Source of the DNA: Aselliscus stoliczkanus
Taxonomy: Eukaryota; Chordata; Mammalia; Chiroptera; Hipposideridae
DNA: 64,000 nt
NCBI GenBank assembly: GCA_033961575.1
Contig: CM066737.1
Location: forward strand, 84,316,271 to 84,380,270
Direction of reading: 5' to 3'
The translations under genes and the position numbers were made by a program. Each line of letters opens with the position of its first letter. The first letter of the stretch is position 1. Below, in pieces: positions 11,814 to 22,964 of the stretch. Below the pieces are notes generated by a model. That model did no database searches. It saw only the letters and a list, made by a program, of their open reading frames with translations, and had not been told where the DNA came from.

Positions 11814-12160
11814 TACATACAATAGAATATCACTGGGACTTTAAAAAAAAAAGAAGGAAATTTTTCCATTTGTGACAATATGGTTGAACCTGGAAGACAT
11901 TATGCTATCTGAAATACGCCAGTCACGGAAGGACAAATACTATATGATTCCACTTATGAGCTATTAAAAGTAGCCAAACTCATGAATGTAAACAATAGAA
12001 TTGTGGTTTGTTATGGGTTGAAGAAAGGAGTAAATGGGGTGTTGATAATAAACAGTTATAAAATTTCAGTTATGCAATATAAATAATTTGTAGAGACCTG
12101 CAGTACAGCATTGTGCCTTTAGATTACAATACTGTATTGTACAGTTAAAAATGTATTGTC

Positions 12161-12306
12161 GGGCCAGCTGAATGGCTCAGTTGGTTAAGAGCTCGCTCAG
12201 GAGTGCAAGCTGAGCTCTGAGCAACAGCAGTTCGATGACCAGCCCAAGCTGAGCTGCTCCTGAGCAGCTAACAGGTACCAGGATGGCTCAGCCAAAAAAA
12301 AAAAAA
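12161..12306 (+). mobile_element. SINE-A in old L1
   Basis: Head GGGCCAGCTGAATGGCTCAG, B-box-like AGTTCGATG, A-tail; flanks AAAAATGTATTGT / AAAAATGTGTTGT. Confidence 0.9.
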
Positions 12307-12402
12307 ATGTGTTGTATTCTTAAGTTTAGTTATCTTAAATGTTAAGTGTTCTGACCACAATAAAATTAATAGTGATACCGAAAAAACAACCTTGCTGGTT
12401 TT

Positions 12403-12509
12403 TTTTATCTTGGACTTCTGACCTACAAAACTGTGAAAAAATAAACTTTTATTTTATGAATATAAGCCACCAAATCTGTGGTGCTTTATGGCAGCCCGAA
12501 TAGACCCCA
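12403..12509 (+). mobile_element. MaLR-type LTR 3' end remnant
   Basis: TCTTGGACTTCTGACC, AACTGTGAAAAAATAAAC, then AAGCCACCAAATCTGTGGT and GCAGCCCGAATAGAC follow the order of the 3' end of MLT1/MST-type (ERVL-MaLR) LTRs. Confidence 0.6.
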
Positions 12510-13622
12510 GGGAACTCCCTGTCACATTCCTCAGTTCCCAAGGTCCCCAGTCATCTGTTTTACTGCCTTTCAGAGTCTTCCTACACTTGTTGTTGTGTTA
12601 AGTTCATGGCTTTTCTTTAGAAGACTGAAGACCTAGAAGAAAGCCAGCTTCTCCATTTTGGCCAGAACTGAAGTCTCCCTTTCTGTTCTTTGAATGCAAT
12701 TAAGGGTCACCAGGTGGAAGTATGGGCTCACTACATTGTGTAAAACCATTCCAATGTACAAGGATCAAATGAAACAGGCCTATCTCAGATGTGTTAGGAT
12801 TAGATGCCTTCTTAGTGACCCTCCTTAAATCACTATACTCTCAGCAGGAATGGGAATAAATATGCATCAGCTTCAGTCCTCACTTCGCTGTTCTTTTAAT
12901 TCAGTCTCTAAGTAAGAATACACGCCTAGAGACCCTGACCAGCTTAAACACCTACGCTTGTTTCTTCTTTGCTAGTTTGTGTGTCCATGGGGATTTTAAC
13001 TTGTTTTAAGGCACACGTAAACCTGTCTGTGCCTTTGTTATAAATCTCCATAGCTGCAGCTTTGCAAGCCTTACATTTGCTCCCTGCACAGCTTAATTTG
13101 ACTACTGCTGTCAATATCTGCAGGTATTAAATAATATTCTTTTGGTTTTGTTAACATTAAGCATCTCATTATCCACAAGACACTTTAAATCTGTAAATAA
13201 TACACCATTATGAGATGGGAGGTGCTTCCCGTGGATTGTTATGGAGAATCAATCCTTTTCCTTAGGCCTAGATATGGCATTCTCGGAACCTAGAGGCCCC
13301 AGCACCTTGACACTTTCCTGGTCTCCCATTAGTGACTGAAAGGCACAAATAGCAACTCAGAGCCGCCCTGGTGGCTCCCACACCCCAGAGGTATTATTAG
13401 CCTCTGATGGATTGCATAGGATGACAGCACAGGAAGCTCTGGCCTGCCTCCTTGTAGCTCAATCACATCTGAGAAGGAAATGAGCTCCTGGCTTCTGCTT
13501 CCGAATGAGGCCTTTGCTAACACCTTTTCCAGTCCTACATGCCTTATCCACATTCCATTACTACTATTTTCACATGCTCAACCTCAGTAACATCCTGGCA
13601 ATTAATGATGGCACTTCAAAAA
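12510..13622. other. No gene recognised; unique-looking intergenic sequence
   Basis: No exon, RNA gene or clear repeat family was seen. Composition is less AT-rich than the neighbours. Confidence 0.45.
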
Positions 13623-13628
13623 ATTACT

Positions 13629-14101
13629 TTTTTTTAAAAAAAGATTTTATTGGGGAATTGGGGGAGGGGAACAGTGTTGGGGAACCGGGGAAGGGGAACA
13701 GACAAGTTGCTGTCCTTTTGTTCTTCAGTCTAGTTGCGGAGGACATCACTTCACTGGCCCACGTTGGTATCATCATTGCGCTCTTCCCGGATGAGGCAGA
13801 TCGGTCGGATGAGTCAGATCAGTCGCCGGCCTCTGGGTGGTCGCTCACCGCAGCTATTGGCAGCTCCCACTGGCTGCCAGCCGCTCACGCTGGCTGCGGG
13901 CCACTCACTGGAGCCTGTGGCAGCCCACTGCAGCAGGGGCTGCAGCATACACCGTCGCCAGGGCTTGCACAGCCCAGCTCCAGGTGGAGCTGTTGTTAGC
14001 TGTAGAGGGCAGTGTCACTGGCCCTCATATGTGGGATCCAAACCGGGGCCACTGGCATCCCAAAACCAGCTCTTAACCAATGCGCCACTCGGCTGGCCCC
14101 C
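13629..14101 (-). mobile_element. SINE-C, full length
   Basis: The reversed 3' end AAAGATTTTATTGGGGAATT is at the left and the reversed tRNA head GCCACTCGGCTGGCCCC at the right. Target duplication CAAAAA(A)TTACTTTT. Open frames inside are by-products of its GC-rich body. Confidence 0.9.
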
Positions 14102-14714
14102 AAAAATTACTTTTAACTTCTAACTCCCAGTTCCTGTACTCTCTGTCCTCCATAAAGATGGCCCAGAGTGGCACTTTGAATTTTAAACATCTTATTGTGA
14201 ACAGGAGGCATGCAGTTGACACAAATACCAGACAAGGTTTTGTGCTTAAAAATCCTTTAAAAACACTTTTGAGATTCACAATTGGATCTTATCTATAGTT
14301 ATCATTAAAAGTGTAAGTGTTAGTTTTTAAAATGTGTTATAGAAAGTATAAGTCTCTACTATACATCAAATAGAATGCAGTTTTAAAAATTCAAGTAAAT
14401 CACCTAGTTATCTATGCTTAGTACTTAATAGTCTCCAAACACCAATGCCTATTACAATGAAAACTGTGCAATACCATCTATCTGTGAAACAATATTTACA
14501 TTTTTGAACTCTACTTGGAAATGAAAATCAACTCTCATCCAGCTATACACAAAGAACCCATTAATTAAACAACCGTTTAATTGTTAACAGCTTGCATAGT
14601 CAACCAAGCCTCAATTTTACAAGCTCTGGAGAGCAGTTTCTCAGAGACCACATTTCCTTACCTCAATTGTCTTTATCAGAGTCATCTTAGAAGGCCCAAC
14701 TAGAAAGGGCCCAG
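14102..14714. other. No feature recognised
   Basis: AT-rich unique-looking sequence. Confidence 0.45.
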
Positions 14715-14840
14715 GAGGAGATAAGATGCAGATTTGGAGATGAGGAAACTGATAAGGAAAGATAAGGGGCCTGCCCAAGGTTATATGAGTAAAACCAGTT
14801 GATCCTGCACTAAAATTCTGATCTCTTAACTCCTGGACTA
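14715..14840 (-). repeat. MIR-like ancient SINE
   Basis: GATGAGGAAACTGATAAGGA then GCCTGCCCAAGGTTATATGA follows the reversed MIR core; diverged. Confidence 0.55.
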
Positions 14841-15299
14841 TTGGTCCAAAACTTTGGGAGTACCCTGGGTGAAATTTGAAACTGGCCCCCTGCACACAGA
14901 GGGCAAGGAAGGAGAGACTGAAGGAAGAGACCACTCCAGATTGGTAGGTGGCAAGTTAATAAGCAAGGGAATTGACTTACCTGGCTGGCTTGTCTCTGAT
15001 GTCCACATCACAAGTAGATCCCCATACGTGCCCACCAGAATCCTAATGTTTATATGGAGGCCTTTAAAGCAGCATGTGTCTCTAATTAGTGCTCTATATT
15101 CAGTCACGTGTACCATCCAGCTTTTTTCAATAGCACATTACTCTGCCAAGGCTAAGTTCTTAGAGTGGCTCCCAAGGGGCTTAGTGGGGTTGGGTAAGGA
15201 GCTTCTGATTGCCCAGGTCTTGCTCGAGGTTTACCTGGGGATTACATCCTCCTATGACCTCTTCCAACACAGACCGATACTATTTTCATTATATTAATG
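14841..15299. other. No gene recognised
   Basis: Contains a 147-codon open frame on the plus strand (14854-15294) with no recognisable domain and no splice or codon-usage support; treated as chance. Confidence 0.4.
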
Positions 15300-15410
15300 A
15301 TTTTCACACTTTAGTGATTTATTAGTGGGACCCAAGAATTTACATTTCAAATAAGACCCCAGATAGCTGCTGCTGGTCCCAGGGACCACTCTTTGAGAAC
15401 CACATCACTA
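15300..15410 (+). repeat. MER5-like (hAT-Charlie) fragment
   Basis: GTGGGACCCAAGAATTTACA ... CCACTCTTTGAGAACCAC resembles the MER5 3' half ending in the GAGAACCACTG terminal repeat. Confidence 0.5.
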
Positions 15411-16744
15411 CAGTAGTTTCCTATTATATTTAGATATTTTAACTTTAAAGGACTTTTTGAAGACATCTTACTTTGGAGAATTTTGAAACTACACAAAAGT
15501 GGACAGAAGTGTATTAGGAATCATCATAAATCTATAGAGCACTGACAACGGGCTAACAATGAGTAATCTAAAGGACTTTTAACATGTTACTTTTTTTCCC
15601 TTTACTTTCTCCTAGGAAATGGGCACTGTTTTAAGTTCCAAAATTCTAATGAAAATCATGTTTTATATTATCACCCTAGTAATTTCAAGCTTGCAGCACT
15701 ACTTAATGTACACTGTCTCTTGTAACTCTAAGAAACAGTGAAGATGGTGGTTTACCAGCTTCCATGCCACAGTGAGGGATATGGAGGCTCATATGGTTAT
15801 TAAGGCTCATATGGTTACCAAGGTCTCATACTGAAGTTTAACTCAGAATTTATCTTGACAGACATTATTATTCTATTGTTTCAATTAACATTAAACTCAT
15901 CTGATTTTAAGGCAAAAGCATATTACTGGTTGCACTTACTTTCATACATGTAGCCAGTAATGGTGACTCAATCTTAGCACTTGTGGCCAAGTGTTATATT
16001 GTTGGTAGCCCAGGTTGATTCGACCTCTTGATGGAATGAAGGTGGCTGCATTTTTGGTCAAACTCCTAGTGCGCTTCATTGCTATCAGGATTTAAGCACC
16101 ACCATCTGACTCAGTCTTATGGAGTTCTGTTTTCATTTTAGGACCTGAGTCTCTTTGAGACTCTGTCTCTTTCTTTCAGAAATGTGAGTAGTTTTTGTCA
16201 TTTATGTACCTCAGACAACTTGTGAGGCTTAATGAATTATCAAAAGCATTTTAGAGGAATGCTCACTTATAGATGCATGTGTATCTAAAAAGTTCTGTAC
16301 AGTATATTATACACTCATTCATATATATTAATACTTGTACATATGTATTTATGATTCAGTACTCAGACAAAATTATAAAACACCTCTATGTGTCAAATAA
16401 AATGCCACTGATCATGTCTTATGAAAACTTATCCTAAATTCTTAAGATTTGCATTGATCTAATAGTTATGTTTGAGACAGAACTGATTTAGTCAGTGTTG
16501 TCATGTGCCTCTCTGTTAATTTGTGATGGGCATTTTATGATTAGCACAGAACAAAAAGTAAAAAGTTGAAAAGCTCTGAGGTAAACCTTGGTAGTTACAG
16601 TACTTTCTTACCATTGACCTATGGCTTTATGTGATTCTGGTTTCTAGTCTTCAAGTTTATTAAATTTGAATAATAATTAGTGGTTGTAGGGAATTTGTGA
16701 AATGACAACTGTTTTTATCTAAGATCTGCAAAAAAATAAAAATA
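15411..16744. other. No feature recognised
   Basis: AT-rich intergenic sequence; no gene or named repeat could be supported. Confidence 0.45.
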
Positions 16745-17165
16745 TATAATTTATGACTCATTTCTATTGAGACGATTGATATATAACATTGTGTAAGTTT
16801 GAGGTATGCATGTTGGTTTGATACATTTATATATTGCAATGATTATTACAGTAGAATTCTCTAACACTTTTATTATGACACATAATTATCATTGCTTTTT
16901 TTGTGTTGAGAACAATTAGGATGTCGTCTCTTAGCCACTTTGAAGTTCATAACATAGTACTGTTAGCTATCGTCACTGGAAGATCTCCAGGACTTATTTA
17001 TTCTCGTTGCAATTTTGTGCCCTTACACATCTCCCCCAGTTTCCGGAATCCCAGCCTCCAATAACTATCATTCTACTCTGTTTTCAGAAGTTTAGGTTTC
17101 TTTAGATTCCACATATAAGTGATATATAGTATTTTTCTTTCTCTAACTTAGCATAATGCCCTTAA
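16745..17165 (-). mobile_element. Old L1 3' fragment, reversed
   Basis: The reverse strand carries L1 3'-UTR and ORF2 C-terminal sequence (plus-strand CCACATATAAGTGATATATA is the reverse of the usual L1 'TATCACTTATATGTGG'). Confidence 0.65.
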
Positions 17166-17167
17166 GA

Positions 17168-18211
17168 GACAACATGGATGGACCTTGAGGGTATTATGAT
17201 ACTTTTTATATTAAAAGAGTTTGCTCCCAGATTAGATTCCTAGTTAGCATACGAAAAGGTACTCAAAATCATTAGTCATCAGGAAATGCAATTTCAAACC
17301 TTAATGAGGTATCACTAGACTAACACCAAAATAGTTAAAATGAAAAAGACTGACAATACCACGTTGGCAAGATTCAAAAGTAACTGGAACTCTCACACAC
17401 TGTTGGTCAGAGGATCAGTTGGTAAAACCACATTGGAAAACTCTTGGACAGTATCTAGAAAAGCTAAAAAACAAACCGTAGGATCCAGCAAATCCACTCT
17501 TGGCCATATACAATACAGAAATATCTACACGTGTGCACTGAATAACATGGATAAGAAAGAATCTTCTTGGCAGCTTTGTATTTAATGACCCAAACCTGGG
17601 AAAAACACTGTTTGGACTGAGTCTGAGTTGTTCCAAGATTTGTGCCTGAGAAGTTGCAAGCCCAAAGAACATACCAGGTGGTTGAGTGTGAGACATAAGT
17701 TTATTGAGACTTACAGACCGGGCAGAGTCTCTGGTGGTGGCAGGCCAGAGGGGTAGTGATCCGCACTCAGGCGGAGAAGAAGCAAGGTTATATAGATACA
17801 GCAAAATAAAGGGCATTTCGTGGGAGAAATCATCTGGCAGGCCCTGCAGACCTGCTTTCATGCACTTAGCATCCCAAGAAGCTGGGAGACCTTGACTGTT
17901 AGCCAGCATACAGAGCTGTCTGTCTCTCATAAACAGTGTTCCCATCGATCTGGGAGACCTTGACTGCCTGCTAGCTTATCTGCCTGTGGGCCTGGTCCCT
18001 ACAAACTCAAATGTCCACCACAGGTGAAAAGTTAAACACATGATATATTCATATAATGTGATATATTCATACAATGGGATATAACTCTGCAATAAAAAGA
18101 ACTACTGATACATGTAAAATGTGGATGAGCCGCACTGACAAAATATTATGTGAAAGAACGTCAAACAGAAAAGAGAGAAAACTATATGATTCTATTTATA
18201 TGAAGTTCAAG
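17168..18211 (+). mobile_element. Old L1 ORF2 C-terminal fragment interrupted by an LTR
   Basis: L1 motifs (ACAACATGGATGGACCTTGA, later AACTCAAATGTCCACCACAGG and ATGATTCTATTTATATGAAG) flank the LTR at 17609-18003 and continue in the same order on both sides. Confidence 0.7.
17609..18003 (-). mobile_element. Endogenous retrovirus LTR (solo, ~395 bp)
   Basis: The reverse strand begins TGTAGGGACCAGGCCC and ends ...CAGTCCAAACA (TG/CA). It has a TATATAA box (reverse of 17788-17794) and AATAAA at 17700-17705 about 90 nt downstream, in the expected U3-R order. The flanking 6-bp duplication (AAACAC/AACTCA) is imperfect. No viral genes. Confidence 0.7.
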
Positions 18212-20242
18212 ACAGCCACAACTGAGATTTCTGGTCAACATGGAGGAGTAGGTAAATGCTGGGCTTTCCTTCTCTCACAACCATGTCAAAATTACTACTA
18301 AAATACAGAAAAAGCATCATTGAGAATCACCTGCAGTCTAGCTGAACTGAAGTCCTACAGTTAAGGACATACAGAATAAACCATCTCAAGAGTGGTAGGA
18401 GGGGCAGAGACACTGAACAGGCTGGTCCCACACCTGTGTGTGACCATTAACAATCAGAAGGGATATCTTATCTGTCAAGGTTCCCCCCAGAGAAGCGAGA
18501 GCTGCTAGCCTCACACGAAGACCCAACCCCAGGGTTCCAGTGCTGAGAAGTCCCCACAACTTCTGGCTGTGAAAACCAGCAGAAATTGTTGGTGAGTGAG
18601 ATGGAGGATACCTGCAGCCTCAGGCACTCCTCTTAAAGGGACCACACATGCTCACTGACTGACTCACTCGCTTTGAGCTCCAGCACTGGGACAGCAGCAC
18701 AAAAGTCACCAGGGACATACAGGGAGGAATTGAGTTGTTTGGCTATAGGGCAAGGGCTAGGGGGACAGCTTTCTCCAAGATAGAAGAAATGGGAGAATCC
18801 ATTGTTTCTTTGCTGAGGCCTGCCTCCTCCAGGCATGCAGACATAGGCTCACAGCATATCTGAGTCTCCATTAACATGGCTAACAAGGATTGTTCACCTC
18901 ACCTTGGTGATTCCCTCAGACCCTGCCCCACCCAACTTTTGGACCCACCCAAGCCACTTCCAGTGGCTTTTCCATAAAAATGGTCTGTCTTGGCTCATGC
19001 TGTGGACTTTACTAAAATAACTCAAAGGTTCACAAAACCAAACAAGCAGCATCTGGCCTTGGCATGTCCCGTGCCTCTTGCTGAGCAGCCTGAAGCCCGG
19101 CACTAGTAGCAGTGAGTCTCAGTTCGTGGCTTGGCCTCTCACAGGCACCTGCAAGCCCAATGCCAGTGGCAGCCATCTGTGGATTGCTTTGTGGCTCATG
19201 CAAGGTGGCCCCAGGCAGGGCATGGGCTGCAAATAAAGATAGCCTGTGGTGGGCCCCTTCTAGGAGGCACTGGGGCTGCCATGCTTGGTGGCCAGCTATG
19301 GACCAAGCCAGAGCATCACCTGGCCTCTGAGGATGACACACCAAAAGGGCAGGCTGGGTGGGCACCAGAGCCCCACTAAAGCAAACTCTACTCTATAGGG
19401 TGAGCCCTTGTAACACAGCTCCTCCACTGTAGTCATGGGCAGTCCTCATAACCAATCAACCTGAGGGTCAGTCCCTCCCATTGACATAAAAACAGCAACT
19501 AAGGCTCAACTACAACAGGAAGGCACACACAATGAACACAAGGGACACATCTGGACAACAGTACCACTGAGCCCCACAGCACACCTACCAAATAAGACCA
19601 CTCTACTAAGACTGGGAGACATAGCAGCCCTCCCTACCTAATACATAAAAACAAACACAGGGAGGCAGTCAAAATGTGGGGACAAAGACACATGTCCCAA
19701 ATGAAAGAACAGAACAAAGCTTCAGAGAAAGAACTAAGCAAAATGGATACAAATAATCTATCAGACACAGAGTTCAAAACACTGGTTATAAGGATACTCA
19801 GTGATCTAAGAGAGAACTTTAACAAAGAGATAAGGAATATAAAAATGGAGGTAGAAAAAACATAGAAAAGAACTAGTCAAAAATAAAAACACAAGAACTG
19901 AAATGAAGAATACATTACAGGAAATCAGCAGTAGGTAAGATGAAGCACAGGATCAAATTTGCAATTTGGAAATTAATATAGCAGAAAATACCCATCCAGA
20001 ACACCAAAAAGAATAAAAAAAAAGAGGATAGTTTAAAGGGCTTCTGGAACAACAGCAAACATACCAACATTTGTATCATAGCAGTACTGGAAGGAGAAGA
20101 GAGAGAAAGCAAGGGATTGACAACATATTTGAAGAAATAATGACACAAAACTCCCCTAACCTGGTGAAGAAACTAAACATACAAGCCCTGGAAGTGCAGA
20201 GAGTCCCAAACAAGATGAATCCAAAGGGCCCAGATGAAGACA

Positions 20243-20312
20243 CATCATAACCAAAATGGCAAAGGTTAAATCTTCAACATCATAAGTAAAATGGCAAAGG
20301 TTAAATCTTCAA
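20243..20312 (+). repeat. 35-bp tandem duplication in the ORF1 region of the deleted L1
   Basis: Two adjacent 35-bp units starting CATCATAA and ending TTAAATCTTCAA, differing at two bases. Confidence 0.85.
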
Positions 20313-20422
20313 AGTAGCAAGAGAAAAGCAGTTAGTTACCTACAAGGGAGCTCCCATAAGTCTGTCAGCTGATTTTTCCACAGAAACTTTGCAGGTTAGA
20401 TGGGATTGGCAGGAGATATTCA

Positions 20423-20575
20423 ATTTTTCTTTTTTTTTTTTAGCTAAGCCATCCTGCCACCTGTTGGCAGCTCAGCAGCTGCTCAGCTCGGGCAGGGAAT
20501 TGAACCAGCATCCCTGTTGCTCAGAGTTCACATTCTTGAGTCAGCTCTTAACCAACTGAGCCACTCGGCTGGCCC
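20423..20575 (-). mobile_element. SINE-A in deleted L1
   Basis: T-run, AGCTAAGCCATCCTGCCACC, reversed head at the right end. The target duplication TTGGCAGGAGATATTCAA is perfect on both sides. Confidence 0.93.
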
Positions 20576-22125
20576 TTGGCAGGAGATATTCAAAGTGATG
20601 AAAAGTAAGGACCTACAACTAAGATTACTCTACCCACAAAACTATCATTTAAAACTGAAGGAGAGATAAAGAGCTTCTCAGACAAGAAAAAGCTAAAGAA
20701 GTTCATTACCACCACACCAGTATTACAAAAAATGTTAAGGAGACTTACTTAAGAAGAAAAAAAAGAGATAAAAAATATAAATAATGAAATGGCAATAACT
20801 ACATAGCTATCAAGAATTACTTCAAAAGTAAATGGATTAAATGCTCCAATCAATAGATATGCTGGCTGAATGGAAAAGAAAACAAGACCCTTACATACAC
20901 TGCCCACAAGAGACTCACTTCAGATCAAAAGACACACAGGCTGAAAGTAAAGGTATTTCATTAAAATGGAAACAAACTAAAATAGCTCAGGTTACAATAC
21001 TTATACCAGAAAAAATAGACTTTAAAGGCTATAACAAGAGACAAAGAAGGACCTAGTAATCCCATTTCTGGGTATTTATCCAAAGAAACCCAAAATGCTA
21101 CTTCGAGAGGACGCCTGCATCTATATATTCATTGCAGCGTTGTTTACAATAGCCAAGATGTGAAGGCAGCCTGGGCATCCATCGATGGAGGAATCAATAA
21201 AGAGGAGGTGGTACATATATGAGTATAAAATGGAATATTGTCCAGCCAGAAGAGGGTTCTTGCCATCTCTGGTGGTATGGATGGACCTGGAGGGTGTTCT
21301 GCTGAACGGAGTATGTCAGACAGAGAAAGGCAGATGCAGTATGATTTTGGTTATATGTGAAACATAAAGAACAGAATAAATAAAACACTCAGACACAGAG
21401 AAAATCTTAATGGTTGTCAGATGCAAGGGGATTTCGGGGGCTGGGTGAAAAAGGGTAAGGTATTAAGAAATACAATTTGGTTGTGACAAAGTAGTCCTGG
21501 GATGTAGGGTATAGCATAAGGAATACAGTTAGTAATATTGTAATAACTCTGTATGGTGTTAGATGGGTACTACATTTAGTGGGATTATAGATGGGAGGGG
21601 GATTGGGGAACACGGTAAAAAAGGGGAGGAGATTAAGAAGTACAAGTTGGCAGTAATGACTAGTCATAGGGATGTAAAGCATATGGAATATAGTCAATAA
21701 TAGGAAATAACTATGCATAGTGCTAGGTGGGTACTAGACTAGTTAGGGGGATCACTTCTTAAATTATATAAATCTCTATCTACTATGCTGTCCACCTGAA
21801 ATAAATATAAAATAATATTGAATGTCAAATGTATTTGGAAAAATTAAAAATGGAGGGGGGGAAATGGTGAACTGAATAAGTTCAAATTTCCAGGTTTAAA
21901 ACAAATAACTCTTGAGGATGTACTCTAATATACAGTATAAGAAATATAGTCAATAATATTGTGATACCATGGTATGGTGTCAGATGGTTGCTGGACTTAT
22001 CATGGTGGTCATTTATTTAGGTATATAAATTTTGAATAACTATGGTGTACACCTGAAACGAATATAATCTTGTATGTTAGCTATATTTTAACAAAAATCT
22101 TAAAAGAAAAAAACCAGCCACAACT

Positions 22126-22535
22126 ATTCATTCCATAATGACAGCACTGGAAATCATAGTGACCTTATGAGTTGTATTAAGTAGGAGAGAATACAATAGA
22201 GCTTTCTTATTAGTTGACTATGTTCTATGTCTAGATCTTGGTACTGGTATCATAGATGTATACAATTCATTGAGCTTTACATTTGAGATTAGTCTACTTA
22301 CTAAAATATTTTTAAAATAGAAATACGATTATATATCCAGTACTATAGTGAAGCTTCGGGACTGGCTGATTTCCAAGCACCCAGCCTTGGTTCCAAAGCG
22401 ACCTTATTTCTGGAGGTTCTATATGGGCAATGTAATTTAAATGCTGAGCTTATGAACAAGTGATGCTGAAATGTAGATTTAGTATCATTTCTTTTTATTA
22501 TGAAATACCATTCAGTCATATAACTCATCATTTTC
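22126..22535. other. No feature recognised
   Basis: AT-rich unique-looking sequence. Confidence 0.45.
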
Positions 22536-22539
22536 TATT

Positions 22540-22964
22540 CTTTTTTTATTTTATTAAAGATTTTATTGGGGAATTGGGGTAGGGAACAGCGTTGGGGAAC
22601 CGGGGAAGGGGAACAGACAAGTTGCTGTCCTTCTGATCTTCAGTCTAGTTGTGTAGGACATTGCTTCACTGGCCCATGTTGATATTATCATTACGTTCTT
22701 CCTGGGTGAGGCAGTCGCTTGACGGCCATTGGACGGCGGCTCACAGCAGATCATGAAAGCGCATGCCAGATGCCCGCCAGCCCCACTGCAGCCTACGCCG
22801 TCGCCGGCAACTTGCAGCAGCCCAACTCTAGGTCTACCTGTTGTTCACCATCTTAGCTGTAGAGGGAGCAGCATCCCTGGCCCATGTGGAATCTGAACTG
22901 GGGCCCTGCTGCTCAGAGCTGGCTTCCCAAGCCAACAACTAACCAACGCGCCACTCGGCAGGCC
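22540..22964 (-). mobile_element. SINE-C, near full length
   Basis: Reversed 3' end AAAGATTTTATTGGGGAATT at the left, reversed head GCCACTCGGCAGGCCC at the right. Target duplication CATTTTCTATTCTT. Confidence 0.9.

Larger units (their letters stand above)
8665..12385 (+). mobile_element. Old L1 (ORF2 to 3' end) carrying five later insertions
   Basis: ORF2-derived sequence starts near AGAAAGACTTACAGATTCAA and resumes after each insertion: SINE-A with giant tail (8885-9546), LTR (10376-11270), SINE-A (11427-11570), a mariner-type nonautonomous element (11581-11813) and SINE-A (12161-12306). The 3' end is near 12380. Many stops; ancient. Confidence 0.75.
18224..22115 (+). mobile_element. Internally deleted L1 (half-L1-like), copy 2, with 5' end
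   Basis: Flanked by AGCCACAACT (18214-18223 and 22116-22125). Order: 5' UTR (18224-19600), ORF1-derived region (about 19620-20740, with a reversed SINE-A at 20423-20575), start of ORF2 endonuclease (about 20815-21045), then the junction GAAGGACCTAGTAATCCC into the ORF2 C-terminal end and 3' UTR. Reverse transcriptase is missing. The 3' UTR has three related modules (about 21420-21590, 21600-21830, 21880-22080). All frames are broken. Confidence 0.78.

Noticed and set aside
13505..14123. Overlapping open frames of 164, 129 and 79 codons
   Set aside because: They arise in the GC-rich body of a SINE-C copy; the same frames reappear in other copies (37196-37579, 48180-48656, 50453-50722).
14854..15297. 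147-codon plus-strand open frame
   Set aside because: No recognisable domain, mixed unique and repeat sequence, no splice partners. Kept only as a note.
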